Source: Rhizobium metallidurans (GTDB lineage: Bacteria; Pseudomonadota; Alphaproteobacteria; Rhizobiales; Rhizobiaceae). Taken from it: DNA of 64,000 nucleotides. Of the stretch, positions 9,265 through 16,876 are shown piece by piece. The position numbers and the translations under genes were made by a program. The notes under the pieces are model-generated. The model was given only the letters and a program-made list of their open reading frames with translations. It was not told the origin of the DNA and ran no database searches. Within the stretch, counting starts at the first letter, position 1; every line of letters starts with the position of its first letter. The stretch is taken from NCBI RefSeq assembly GCF_014196505.1, contig NZ_JACIDW010000015.1:39229-103228 (forward strand), written 5' to 3'.

Positions 9265-9903
9265 TCAGCCGGCCGCGCGGGCGCCCTGCATCGGCCTGAG
9301 AACGCTCATCAGCGCACCGTAGGGCAGAAGCATCACGAGACCGACCAGCAGCTTCACCCAGAAATCGCCGATCGCCCAGGAAATCCAGCGCGGCGCCTCG
9401 GCGGCGAAGACGCCGAGAACAGGCGAGGCCTCGAGCGCGAACGGCTCGTTCGGGCCGAGGAAGACGAAGACGGCAGCGAACGACAGCGAGAAGAAGATCA
9501 CCGTATCGAGCATCGAGCCCAACAGGGAGCCGATCAACGGCGCGCGCCACCAGGCCTGCCGACGCAGCCGGTTGAACAGCGCGATATCGAGCAACTGGCC
9601 GGCGAGATAGGCCGTGCCCGAAGCGATCGCGATACGCGGCACAGAGGTGAAGAAGGAGAGCGCCACGCCGACGAGGAAGCCGGCGAACACCACCTTGCGC
9701 GCCGCCTGCGGTCCGAACTGGCGATTGGTGAGATCGGTGATCAGGAAGGCGACCGGATAGGTGAATGCACCCCAGGTCAGGAGGTCGGCGAGATTGACGC
9801 CGGCGACCGTGACGTTCAGCGGGAACTGCACGAGGAAGTTCGACGAGACGACGACCAGCGTCATCAGGGCGACGTAGATAATGATATAGCGCGTCTGAAG
9901 CAT
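9265..9903 (-). CDS. Queuosine precursor transporter (VUT/YhhQ family)
   Basis: This 212-residue integral membrane protein has about six hydrophobic segments. Family signatures are VSSNFLVQFPLN, FLITDLTNRQFGPQAARKVVFAGF and SGTAYLAGQLLDIALFNRLRR. Members import queuosine precursors (preQ0/preQ1), which feed the modified base in tRNA wobble positions. The ATG at 9903 (MLQTRYIII) is preceded by CCAGGA at a suitable distance and is preferred to the upstream 9954 codon. A possible preQ1-type leader lies immediately upstream, and rpmB is the next gene upstream on the same strand, beyond a terminator-like hairpin. Confidence 0.9.
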   Translation of the reverse strand: MLQTRYIIIYVALMTLVVVSSNFLVQFPLNVTVAGVNLADLLTWGAFTYPVAFLITDLTNRQFGPQAARKVVFAGFLVGVALSFFTSVPRIAIASGTAYLAGQLLDIALFNRLRRQAWWRAPLIGSLLGSMLDTVIFFSLSFAAVFVFLGPNEPFALEASPVLGVFAAEAPRWISWAIGDFWVKLLVGLVMLLPYGALMSVLRPMQGARAAG

Positions 9904-9929
9904 TTTTTTATCCTGGGGTATGCCACCAG
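9904..9929 (-). promoter_or_regulatory. Candidate preQ1-I-like leader of the queuosine-precursor transporter
   Basis: Read on the minus strand, the leader is CTGG, TGGCATACC, CCAG, then GATAAAAAAATG, where ATG is the transporter start. The CTGG/CCAG stem (9926-9929 with 9913-9916), the ACCCCAG 3' side and the A-rich tail resemble the compact preQ1-I aptamer of Thermoanaerobacter. The ribosome-binding CAGGA lies inside the 3' stem strand, so ligand binding could block translation. The motif is very short and was judged by eye, so it could be chance. Confidence 0.35.
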
Positions 9930-9952
9930 CTGGAGGGACGATCCGGCAAAGC

Positions 9953-9988
9953 AAAAGGCTTGAACGGGATTATCCGTGCAAGCCTTTT
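9953..9988 (-). terminator. Terminator-like hairpin after rpmB
   Basis: The arms AAAAGGCTTG and CAAGCCTTTT pair perfectly over 10 bp, with an inner ACGG/CCGT extension and a short loop. On the minus strand the hairpin ends in TTTT and is followed by GCTTTG. It lies 30 bases after the rpmB stop and before the transporter leader, so it probably ends the rpmB transcript. Confidence 0.7.
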
Positions 9989-10018
9989 GAAGCCGTATAG
10001 CTAGACGACGGTTATTGC

Positions 10019-10318
10019 TTAGGCAGCAACAGCCGTTTCAGCGGTCTTCTTGACGATCTGGCGGCGCAGCAGACGAGCGCGCATCGACAGTTCGTTTTCG
10101 CTTGCCTTGATCAGGAAAGCATCGAGACCACCGCGATGCTCGACGGTACGCAGAGCAGCAGCCGAAACGCGAAGACGGTAACGCTGGCCGAGCGCGTCGG
10201 AGATCAGCGTAACCTGGCACAGGTTCGGGAGGAACCGGCGCTTGGTCTTGTTGTTGGCATGGCTGACATTGTTGCCAACGAGGACTGCCTTGCCGGTCAA
10301 TTCGCACATGCGGGACAT
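10019..10318 (-). CDS. rpmB: Large ribosomal subunit protein bL28
   Basis: This 99-residue protein begins MSRMCELTGKAVLVGNNVSHANNK-like, the diagnostic bL28 start, followed by KRRFLPNLCQVTL and SAAALRTVEHRGGLDAFL. It is a structural protein of the 50S subunit. The reading frame extends upstream to 10492, but the methionine at 10318 matches the universal start. The length fits alphaproteobacterial bL28. It is divergent from the DUF3108 gene at 10576, and a strong hairpin follows at 9953-9988. Confidence 0.97.
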   Translation of the reverse strand: MSRMCELTGKAVLVGNNVSHANNKTKRRFLPNLCQVTLISDALGQRYRLRVSAAALRTVEHRGGLDAFLIKASENELSMRARLLRRQIVKKTAETAVAA

Positions 10319-10575
10319 GGGACACCTATTCTTGTTTTTCTCGGCCATAACTGCCCGCCCGCGCAAAACGGACTTGCAATCCAACAGGCCATGATTGGAA
10401 AGTTGCGGTTCTATAATCAGACAGACCGCGCGCGTCAAGCCAAACCTTGGTCTTTCCGGCGATTCCCTCGAAAAGCCTCGCAATTCCGTCAAAAAGCTTG
10501 TGTTCTCTCAAGGCCGCGACAGGCGTATAGACGGCATCTCGTGATCTGACCAGCGCACCGAACAAGGTTGAATTC

Positions 10576-11352
10576 ATGGCTCACTGGAGCAAACGCATTC
10601 TCATCTCCGCCCTGGCGGGCCTGATGGCCGTGCCGGCGGGCGCCGCCGAGGTCGTGCATCGCACGGAGTACAAGGTCGCGCTCGGCATCATCACCATCGC
10701 CCGGGCCGCCTTCATGACCCGTATCGAGGATAACAAGACCTATAGCGTTTCCGGCGACATCAGCTCGGCCGGCCTCGCCGACCTCGTCACGACCATCTCG
10801 GCCACGACCAGCGTCGATGGCCAGCTGCGCGGCAACCGCATGCAGGCGACCCGCTATCTCCTCTATTACAAGAGCGGCAAGCGCGCCCGCACCTACGATG
10901 TCCGCTACACCAACGGCAACATCACCTCCTCGACGATAAAGCCGCCGCGCCAACCGCCGAAGAACTGGGTCGACGTGCCCGCATCCGACATGCGCGCCGT
11001 GCTCGATCCCATTTCCGGCCTGATCTTCCCGGCCGACACCAATGTCTGTGCGCAGAAACTGCCGATCTACGACGGCGAGATGCGCATGGACCTGGTACTC
11101 TCTCCGAGCGGATCGAAGGATTTTTCCACGCAAGGCTTTTCCGGCAAGGCGACGGTATGCAACGTCCGCTTCGTGCCGCGCTCGGGCTACAAGAAGGGCC
11201 GCAGCGACATCGAGTACCTGAGCAAGAGCAGCCGCATGGAGATCTGGTTCGCCAAGGCCGACTCCGCCAACGTCTTGGCGCCAGTCTTCGTGCGTATCCC
11301 GACCCAGTACGGCCCGGTGACCATCACCGCGGTGAAATACAGCGCAAGCTGA
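10576..11352 (+). CDS. DUF3108 domain-containing exported protein
   Basis: This 258-residue protein has a cleavable signal peptide (KRILISALAGLMAVPAGAAE, cleavage after AGA-A). The mature part fits DUF3108: TEYKVALGIITIARAAF, SGDISSAGLADLV, TRYLLYYKSGKRARTYDVRY and a C-terminal VFVRIPTQYGPVTITAV block. The function is unknown; the likely location is the periplasm or outer membrane. It stands alone, divergent from rpmB, and is followed by a 10-bp terminator hairpin at 11399. Confidence 0.85.
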   Translation: MAHWSKRILISALAGLMAVPAGAAEVVHRTEYKVALGIITIARAAFMTRIEDNKTYSVSGDISSAGLADLVTTISATTSVDGQLRGNRMQATRYLLYYKSGKRARTYDVRYTNGNITSSTIKPPRQPPKNWVDVPASDMRAVLDPISGLIFPADTNVCAQKLPIYDGEMRMDLVLSPSGSKDFSTQGFSGKATVCNVRFVPRSGYKKGRSDIEYLSKSSRMEIWFAKADSANVLAPVFVRIPTQYGPVTITAVKYSAS

Positions 11353-11398
11353 CGCAGCAGCCCGGCCTCGCCGCCAAGCGGCGCCCCTTCACAAATGA

Positions 11399-11425
11399 AG
11401 GGTGCGGCAAGCCATGCCGCACCCT
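11399..11425 (+). terminator. Terminator hairpin after the DUF3108 gene
   Basis: AGGGTGCGGC and GCCGCACCCT form a perfect 10-bp stem with a 7-base loop (AAGCCAT), followed by TGTTCTC. It lies 47 bases after the DUF3108 stop and 44 bases before the end of the convergent Gly-rich gene, so it may serve both directions. Confidence 0.75.
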
Positions 11426-11468
11426 TGTTCTCGATATTGATCCTGACGATCTCTGGCGACAGCGCCGG

Positions 11469-12185
11469 TCAGCGCATCGCGATGACCATCTTGCAGAGCT
11501 TGACGAGGCTGCCGTCGAAGCCGCCGCCGGCCAGGATGTCCTTGCACCGAACCTTCATCTTCGCCCGATCGCCAGCCGAAAGGTCGTTGAACGCCTGAAG
11601 CTGCCTGTTGTTCAGGCCGTTGCGTCCGTTGCTGCCGTTGGTACCATTGTTGCCGTTGGTCGGGTTGGTCGGGTTGTTCGGGTTCTGCGGATCATCGGTA
11701 CCCGGCAGGCCGAGATTGAGGTTCAGCAGCGTGTTGGTACCGAGAGCCACCTTCGCTTTCGCCCCCAGAAGCCCCGAACCGCCCACATTGGCGTTCACGC
11801 CCGTGTTGAGCCCACGCGATCCGCCGACGCTGGCGGTATTGCTGACGCCGAGGCCGCCACGGGAACCACCACCGACGGATGTGTTGGTGCTGACACCGCC
11901 GGAGCCGCCGACCGACGCCGAGACGCCCAGACCACCGCTTGAGTTGCTACCGACGTTTGCATTCACGCCGCTGGCGCCGCCGACCGATGCGCTTGCAACA
12001 GAGCCGCTGCCGCCGACGGTGGCATTCACGCCGCTGGCGCCGCCGAGCGAGACGCTGAGCCCGTTGCTGGTCCCGATGCTGAGTCCGTTGCTGCCGCCGA
12101 CGTCAAAGGCGCTCGCGGGCAGCGGAGCCAGCAAAGCGGCGCAACTTACGGCCAGAACAGCGTATTTCGATGCATTAAAGTTCAT
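11469..12185 (-). CDS. Secreted Gly/Ser/Asn-rich repeat protein of unknown function
   Basis: This 238-residue protein has a signal peptide (MNFNASKYAVLAVSCAALLAPLPASA). About 140 residues follow that are built of degenerate repeats around VGGSxGV/NANVGG/ASVGG. A short stretch of NPNNPTNPTNG-type repeats comes next, and then a compact C-terminal domain with two cysteines (KVRCKDIL and KLCKMVIAMR). The ATG at 12185 is chosen because GGAGG precedes it by six bases. Such repeats can form beta-helices or extracellular matrices. I do not recognise a named family, and the repeats may cause misleading database hits. Confidence 0.7.
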   Translation of the reverse strand: MNFNASKYAVLAVSCAALLAPLPASAFDVGGSNGLSIGTSNGLSVSLGGASGVNATVGGSGSVASASVGGASGVNANVGSNSSGGLGVSASVGGSGGVSTNTSVGGGSRGGLGVSNTASVGGSRGLNTGVNANVGGSGLLGAKAKVALGTNTLLNLNLGLPGTDDPQNPNNPTNPTNGNNGTNGSNGRNGLNNRQLQAFNDLSAGDRAKMKVRCKDILAGGGFDGSLVKLCKMVIAMR

Positions 12186-12587
12186 TCCAACCTCCACGAG
12201 ATGCTGCCGGAGCCCAATGCCCAGGCAGTCGAAACCAATGAAGGGAAGCGCGCATTCCCGAAGCGGCGGTCTGTAACCGAAAGTGGAAGCCAGCCCGCCT
12301 CTACATGAAAACAAGAATATGCGTAAATTCTAACATTTCAATGTATTTCGCGCATAGGTTTTGTAAGCCTTTTAAAACGGATAACATATGATGAATAGCT
12401 AATGCAAAATACGTGCACAACCGGAGACATATGCCTCCGTAAATGGGACGGATTGCAACAGGATGAGACGGCCAGGTGGAATAAGGCGAAACAGGGGCGG
12501 GCGATGTGTACCCGTTCTGGAATATAAGCGCCGATTTATGCAATTATAGATATGCATTTCATCGTTTACATCGCGCGCCAAAATGAA
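12186..12587 (-). other. A/T-richer intergenic region upstream of the repeat protein
   Basis: This stretch presumably holds the promoter of the minus-strand repeat-protein gene. It is visibly richer in A and T than its surroundings (for example near 12310-12420). Short open frames here (for example 12301-12543 minus) show no family features. I see no RNA gene or clear operator. Confidence 0.45.
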
Positions 12588-12621
12588 ACGGCCGGCACCG
12601 CATGGAAGCGATGCCGGCCGT
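12588..12621 (-). terminator. Terminator hairpin after the chemoreceptor gene
   Basis: ACGGCCGGCA and TGCCGGCCGT form a 10-bp stem that extends inward. On the minus strand it is followed by TTTCATTTTGG. It lies 22 bases after the chemoreceptor stop, as expected for an intrinsic terminator. Confidence 0.8.
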
Positions 12622-12643
12622 CTCGTTCATTCCGGTATGACGA

Positions 12644-14401
12644 TCAGAATTCTTCCCAGCTGTCAGCCGCGGGCGCCGCCATTCCGTGCGCCCTGGCGAC
12701 CCGCGAGACAAGATGCAGCGCCGGCGAGCTCTGCGCCGCCCTGGACTGCGGCCTGACCGCATAGGCCTCGCTCAGCTTGAACTGCGCCAACAACCCGCGA
12801 AGCGCCTCGGCTTCCGCCGCCAGCTTGTGGCTTGCCGCCGTGCTCTCCTCGACCATCGCCGCGTTCTGCTGCGTGGACTGGTCGAGCTGGTTGACCGCCT
12901 GATTGATCTCCTTCAACCCCGTCGCCTGCTCCCTCGAGCCTTCGACGATCGCCGCGACATTGACGTTGATGTCGTTGACCTGGCTGACGATGGTCTCCAG
13001 CGCCTTGCCGGTCTGCCCGACCAGGTCGACGCCGTTGCGAACCTGCTCGCTGGACTTGGTGATCAGCGACTTGATCTCCTTTGCGGCACTTGCCGAGCGC
13101 TGCGCCAGCTCGCGCACCTCCTGCGCCACGACGGCGAAGCCCTTGCCCGCCTCGCCCGCGCGCGCCGCCTCGACACCGGCGTTGAGGGCGAGAAGATTGG
13201 TCTGGAACGCGATGTCGTCGATGACGCCGATGATGTTGGTGATCTCCCGGGACGACTGCTCGATCTGGCCCATCGCCGCCACCGCGTTGCGCACCACCTG
13301 GCCGGATTGCTCCGCTCCCTGCTTGGTCTGGGACACCAGCTTGCCGGCCTCGTCGGCGCGGTAGCTGGAATCGTTGACCGTCGTGGTGATCTCCTCCAGC
13401 GCCGCCGCCGTCTCCTCGACGGACGCCGCCTGCTGCTCCGTGCGCTTCGAGAAGGAATCGGCCGTCGCACCGATCTCGCGGGAGCCGGCCGCGATCGCAT
13501 GCGCGTTCTCGCCGACGGTCTTCATGGTCTCCGAGAGCCGCGCGATCGTCGCGTTGAAATCGTGTCGCAGCTGCTCCATCGATGGTACGAAGGCGGCATC
13601 GACCGTCTTCGTCAGATCGCCTTCCGAGAGACCGCGCAGCGCCTGCCCGAGCAGGCTGATGGCGCTCATGCGCTGCGTCACGTCGGTGGCGAACTTCACC
13701 ACCTTGTAGACCCGGCCATTGGCGTCGGTGATCGGGTTGTAGGCCGCCTGAATCCAGATTTCCTTGCCACCCTTGCCGTAACGGACGAACTCGTTGGCGA
13801 TGAACTCGCCGGCCGCCAGACGGCGCCAGAAGCTGGCATAGTCCTCGGTGCGCGCATAGGACGGCTCGCAGAACATGCTGTGATGCTTGCCCACGATCTC
13901 ATTCAGCGAGTAGCCGAGACCGTTGCAGAAGTTTTCGTTGGCCGTGATGATCTCACCTGTCGGCGTGAATTCGATGACCGCCTGCGAACGCGAGATCGCG
14001 TCCAGCTTGCCGGCATCCTCGACCGCCTTGTTCTTCGCATCCGTGATGTCGGAAGCGAGCTTCACGACCTTGAATGGCTTGCCGTGCTTGAAGACCGGAT
14101 TGTAGGAGGCCTGGATCCATATCTCCCGGCCACCCTTGGCCAGCCGCTTGTAGGCCCCCGCATCGTATTCGCCACGGCCGAGCCGGGCCCAGAAGTCGCG
14201 ATACTCCTGCGATGCGGCCAGCGCCGGTTCGCAGAACATCGCGTGGTGCTTGCCGACGATCTCGGAAAGATCATAGCCGAGAGCATTGCAGAAATTCTCG
14301 TTCGCCTTCAGCACGTTGCCCTTCAGATCGAACTCGATGATTGCTTGCGATTTTGAAATCGCGCCGAGGATATATCCCGCATCAGATGCCAGACCGAACA
14401 T
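12644..14401 (-). CDS. Soluble methyl-accepting chemotaxis protein with two PAS domains
   Basis: This 585-residue chemoreceptor has two closely similar PAS domains (about 14-125 and 136-250; paired motifs AISKSQAIIEF/AISRSQAVIEF, ANENFCNALGY/ANENFCNGLGY and GREIWIQASYNP/GKEIWIQAAYNP). A HAMP-like segment and a full signalling hairpin with the conserved tip DDIAFQTNLLALNAGVEAAR follow. There are no membrane segments, so it is cytoplasmic, like McpY of Sinorhizobium meliloti. The C-terminus is SWEEF, an x-W-x-x-F tether for CheR/CheB. ATG 14401 is chosen for its AAAGGGGA ribosome site. The ligand is unknown. Confidence 0.92.
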   Translation of the reverse strand: MFGLASDAGYILGAISKSQAIIEFDLKGNVLKANENFCNALGYDLSEIVGKHHAMFCEPALAASQEYRDFWARLGRGEYDAGAYKRLAKGGREIWIQASYNPVFKHGKPFKVVKLASDITDAKNKAVEDAGKLDAISRSQAVIEFTPTGEIITANENFCNGLGYSLNEIVGKHHSMFCEPSYARTEDYASFWRRLAAGEFIANEFVRYGKGGKEIWIQAAYNPITDANGRVYKVVKFATDVTQRMSAISLLGQALRGLSEGDLTKTVDAAFVPSMEQLRHDFNATIARLSETMKTVGENAHAIAAGSREIGATADSFSKRTEQQAASVEETAAALEEITTTVNDSSYRADEAGKLVSQTKQGAEQSGQVVRNAVAAMGQIEQSSREITNIIGVIDDIAFQTNLLALNAGVEAARAGEAGKGFAVVAQEVRELAQRSASAAKEIKSLITKSSEQVRNGVDLVGQTGKALETIVSQVNDINVNVAAIVEGSREQATGLKEINQAVNQLDQSTQQNAAMVEESTAASHKLAAEAEALRGLLAQFKLSEAYAVRPQSRAAQSSPALHLVSRVARAHGMAAPAADSWEEF

Positions 14402-14739
14402 TCCCGTCCCCTTTGCCTGCGACGCCATCCACTGGCGTTGCGTCTTGTTGAAAGAGACATCGGGGAACGCGCGTTTCCGACAAAGTATGGGCAAATCCTG
14501 AGGGAAAATAACAACTATCTCAGATCGCAATCACCGAAGCTCTCACAACCGATGATCATTCCGCGAGAGTTAATGTTCAGTATACAACGAATATCTAATT
14601 TAAGGTTGCATCCCTGTGAAAACTCATAGTGTATTTCTTATATTTCAAGGACTGCCTCACCCGCCGACGACCCGCCAATGAAAAAGGGCGCCACCAGGAC
14701 GCCCTCTTCAAACATATCCAATTTTCAGGCCCTAACGGC
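14402..14739 (-). other. Intergenic region between the DUF4167 gene and the chemoreceptor
   Basis: This 338-base stretch holds the DUF4167 terminator (14681-14704) and, downstream of it, the presumed chemoreceptor promoter. The part at 14500-14640 is A/T-rich. I see no further gene. Confidence 0.5.
14681..14704 (-). terminator. Terminator hairpin after the DUF4167 gene
   Basis: On the minus strand GGGCG pairs with CGCCC across a short loop and is followed by five T. It lies 36 bases beyond the DUF4167 stop. The stem is short, so efficiency is uncertain. Confidence 0.65.
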
Positions 14740-15651
14740 TTACTCCGAAGCAGCGTCTGCCAAGGCTGGCGCTTCGCCGGCATCGCCTTCACCAGCCGCT
14801 TCGCCTTCGCCACGACGCGGACGACGGGGACGCGGGGTAGCGGCGCGACGGCGCGGCTGGCGGGTCGTTGCCGCACCGCTTTCCTCGTCCATCGACACTT
14901 CGGCCGGAATGCCTTCGATATCAGGCTGCGGGCCGGTACCGTCGATCACTTCGGGCTGGGCGGCTGCAACCGGTGCCGGGCGCTCTTCGCGGCGGCGGGG
15001 CTGGCGAGCCGGGCGCTCTTCGCTGCGGGGCTGCTCCTCGGCGCGCGGCTGCGGCTGGGGCTGCTCTTCGCTGCGCGGCTGCTCGTCGTTCTGACGGCGC
15101 GGCTGCTCTTCGTCGCGGCGCTGGCGCTGCTCGTTGTTGAAGCGGCGCTCGTCCGAACGGCGGCCCTGCTGCTCGTCGTTCTGACGGCGCGGCTGCTCAT
15201 CGTTGTTGCGGCGCTGCTGGTGCTCCTGCTGCTGGCGCGGAGGCTGAACGACCACGACGTCGTCGTTGTCGCCGCCATCCATTTCGTCGCCATCACGCTC
15301 ACTGCCGTCGCGGTCGAATTCGCCGCGGTCGTCGCGCTGGAAGCGTTCCTGCATCTGCGCCTGTGCGGCGGCAATGATGCGGTAGTAGTGTTCGGCGTGC
15401 TGCAGGTAGTTTTCAGCCATGACACGGTCGCCGGAGCTCTGCGCGTCGCGACCGAGCTGCGAATACTTTTCGGCGATGTGCTGCGCGGTGCCGCGGATCT
15501 TCACGTCTGGGCCGGAGCTGTCGTAGGTCCGCGTCAGCGGGTTGCCGCCCTTGCGGTTGAAATTGTTGTTATTGTTATTGTTATTTCCGCCGCCGCCGCC
15601 GTTGTTGTTGGTACGCCCGCGACCGCGTTTGTTCTGCTGTCCTGGCCTCAT
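14740..15651 (-). CDS. DUF4167 domain-containing protein with long disordered tail
   Basis: This 303-residue protein has the alphaproteobacterial DUF4167 domain at about 30-110: TYDSSGPDVKIRGTA, EKYSQLGRDA, and AENYLQHAEHYYRI. It is preceded by a homopolymeric Gly-Asn run and followed by a long charged tail of repeats such as RRQNDEQPRR and RSEEQP, then RRRAATPRPRRPRRGE. The tail is almost certainly disordered and may bind nucleic acid. The family's function is unknown to me. The gene is conserved near prmC-prfA in rhizobia. The Asn run is encoded by a simple AAT/AAC repeat that could slip in replication. Confidence 0.87.
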   Translation of the reverse strand: MRPGQQNKRGRGRTNNNGGGGGNNNNNNNNFNRKGGNPLTRTYDSSGPDVKIRGTAQHIAEKYSQLGRDAQSSGDRVMAENYLQHAEHYYRIIAAAQAQMQERFQRDDRGEFDRDGSERDGDEMDGGDNDDVVVVQPPRQQQEHQQRRNNDEQPRRQNDEQQGRRSDERRFNNEQRQRRDEEQPRRQNDEQPRSEEQPQPQPRAEEQPRSEERPARQPRRREERPAPVAAAQPEVIDGTGPQPDIEGIPAEVSMDEESGAATTRQPRRRAATPRPRRPRRGEGEAAGEGDAGEAPALADAASE

Positions 15652-15976
15652 CGATCGTTCACCTGAATTCTCTGTTTGTGTGGAGTGATGGCACCGTCAA
15701 CCGTGGTCGTTCGTCCGACTCAGGGTATTCGTGCCGCAAGCATAATGCGCCTTTGCGCCAACCTGCCGCTTGTTCTCAAGTCAGTTTGACTGATTCACGC
15801 ATTGGGTCGTCTTCAACCTTTGAAACTCTCGTTTAAGAGAGTGGACCCCCGAGGCCGAGCTAGCTTCGAACGAACGATCGTTCTGACCTATCTCTCCAAT
15901 ACGTGGGGGCAACCTATATTGCTTCCCGTTTAAATCCAAGCCTTTTCTTCGCAATGACACCAATGGACTAGTCTAT
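15652..15976 (-). other. Intergenic region between prmC and the DUF4167 gene
   Basis: This 325-base region presumably carries the DUF4167 promoter. A 60-codon frame at 15781-15963 lacks family features and is judged spurious. I see no convincing terminator for prmC and no RNA gene. Confidence 0.45.
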
Positions 15977-16876
15977 TCAGCCACTTGTTGCCAACAAGTG
16001 ACGGGCGAACACGAGCACACGGTCGTTGTGGCCGTAATCCTTCACCGATTCCAGGCATCTGAAGCCTTCCGCCTCAAAAACCTCGGTCACGTCAGTTCGC
16101 TGATCGAAGCCGATCTCAAGCCCTATAACACCGTCGGGATGCATGAACCTTGCGGCATCCTTGGCAATCGCGCGGTAGGCGTCAAGCCCATCCATGCCGC
16201 CATCCAGTGCGGCGGCCGGATCAAATTTTGTCACTTCGGGAGCAAGAGTGTCAACGACACTGGACGCTATATAGGGCGGATTTGAGACAATGACGTGAAA
16301 CATCCCGTCTATGTCCTGAAACCAGCTGGACCGCACCGCCTTGAAGCGCTTTTGCAGCCCGTTTCTTTCCGCGTTGGATTGCGCCGTCTTCAGCGCGTCG
16401 ACCGAGATGTCGCTCCCCGTGCCCGATGCCTCGGGACATTCCTTGAGCAGCGCGAGGCATATAGCCCCGGTTCCCGTTCCCATATCCAGCATATGGAGAT
16501 TACCATGCTTACCCGCAAGGTCTCTCATATAAGGAAGCATGGTATCGACGAGAATTTCCGTATCCGGCCTCGGCTCCAGCGTCTCCGCCGAAAGCGACAA
16601 AGGCAGGCCGTAGAACTCCCGCTCGCCCAGGATGCGATGCACCGGCTCATGCGCCAGCCTGCGCACGATCGCGTCCTCGATCCGCGAGACGGCCGCATCC
16701 TCGACCAGATCGTTGCCCCGGGTCAGCATCCCGGTCGTCGTCAGATCGAGCAACCCCGCGATCAGCACACGCGCATCGGCGGCCGGATCGGCCACGCCGG
16801 CCTCGGTGAACCGTCGCCGCGCCTCGGCCAGAAGCTGGGAAACCGTCGCACCGACCTGTTTCCCCTTCTCGCTCAT
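15977..16876 (-). CDS. prmC: Peptide chain release factor N5-glutamine methyltransferase
   Basis: PrmC methylates the glutamine of the GGQ motif in release factors RF1 and RF2, using S-adenosylmethionine. The 299-residue protein has the N-terminal helical domain (LLAEARRRFTEAGVADPAADAR) and the PrmC-type linker RILGEREFYGLPL. The SAM-binding LDMGTGTGAICLALL and the catalytic NPPY within VSNPPYIAS near residue 205 follow. The start overlaps the end of its substrate gene prfA by four bases (16873-16876), so the modifier and its target are made from one message. Confidence 0.97.
   Translation of the reverse strand: MSEKGKQVGATVSQLLAEARRRFTEAGVADPAADARVLIAGLLDLTTTGMLTRGNDLVEDAAVSRIEDAIVRRLAHEPVHRILGEREFYGLPLSLSAETLEPRPDTEILVDTMLPYMRDLAGKHGNLHMLDMGTGTGAICLALLKECPEASGTGSDISVDALKTAQSNAERNGLQKRFKAVRSSWFQDIDGMFHVIVSNPPYIASSVVDTLAPEVTKFDPAAALDGGMDGLDAYRAIAKDAARFMHPDGVIGLEIGFDQRTDVTEVFEAEGFRCLESVKDYGHNDRVLVFARHLLATSG

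Noticed and set aside
11608..12276. Pro/Leu-rich plus-strand frame opposite the Gly-rich secreted protein
   Set aside because: It is the complement of Gly/Ser/Asn repeats; the minus strand has a signal peptide and a GGAGG ribosome site.
15000..15260. Short repeated units that could suggest a CRISPR array or minisatellite
   Set aside because: They are codon-level repeats in the DUF4167 protein tail without regular spacers.
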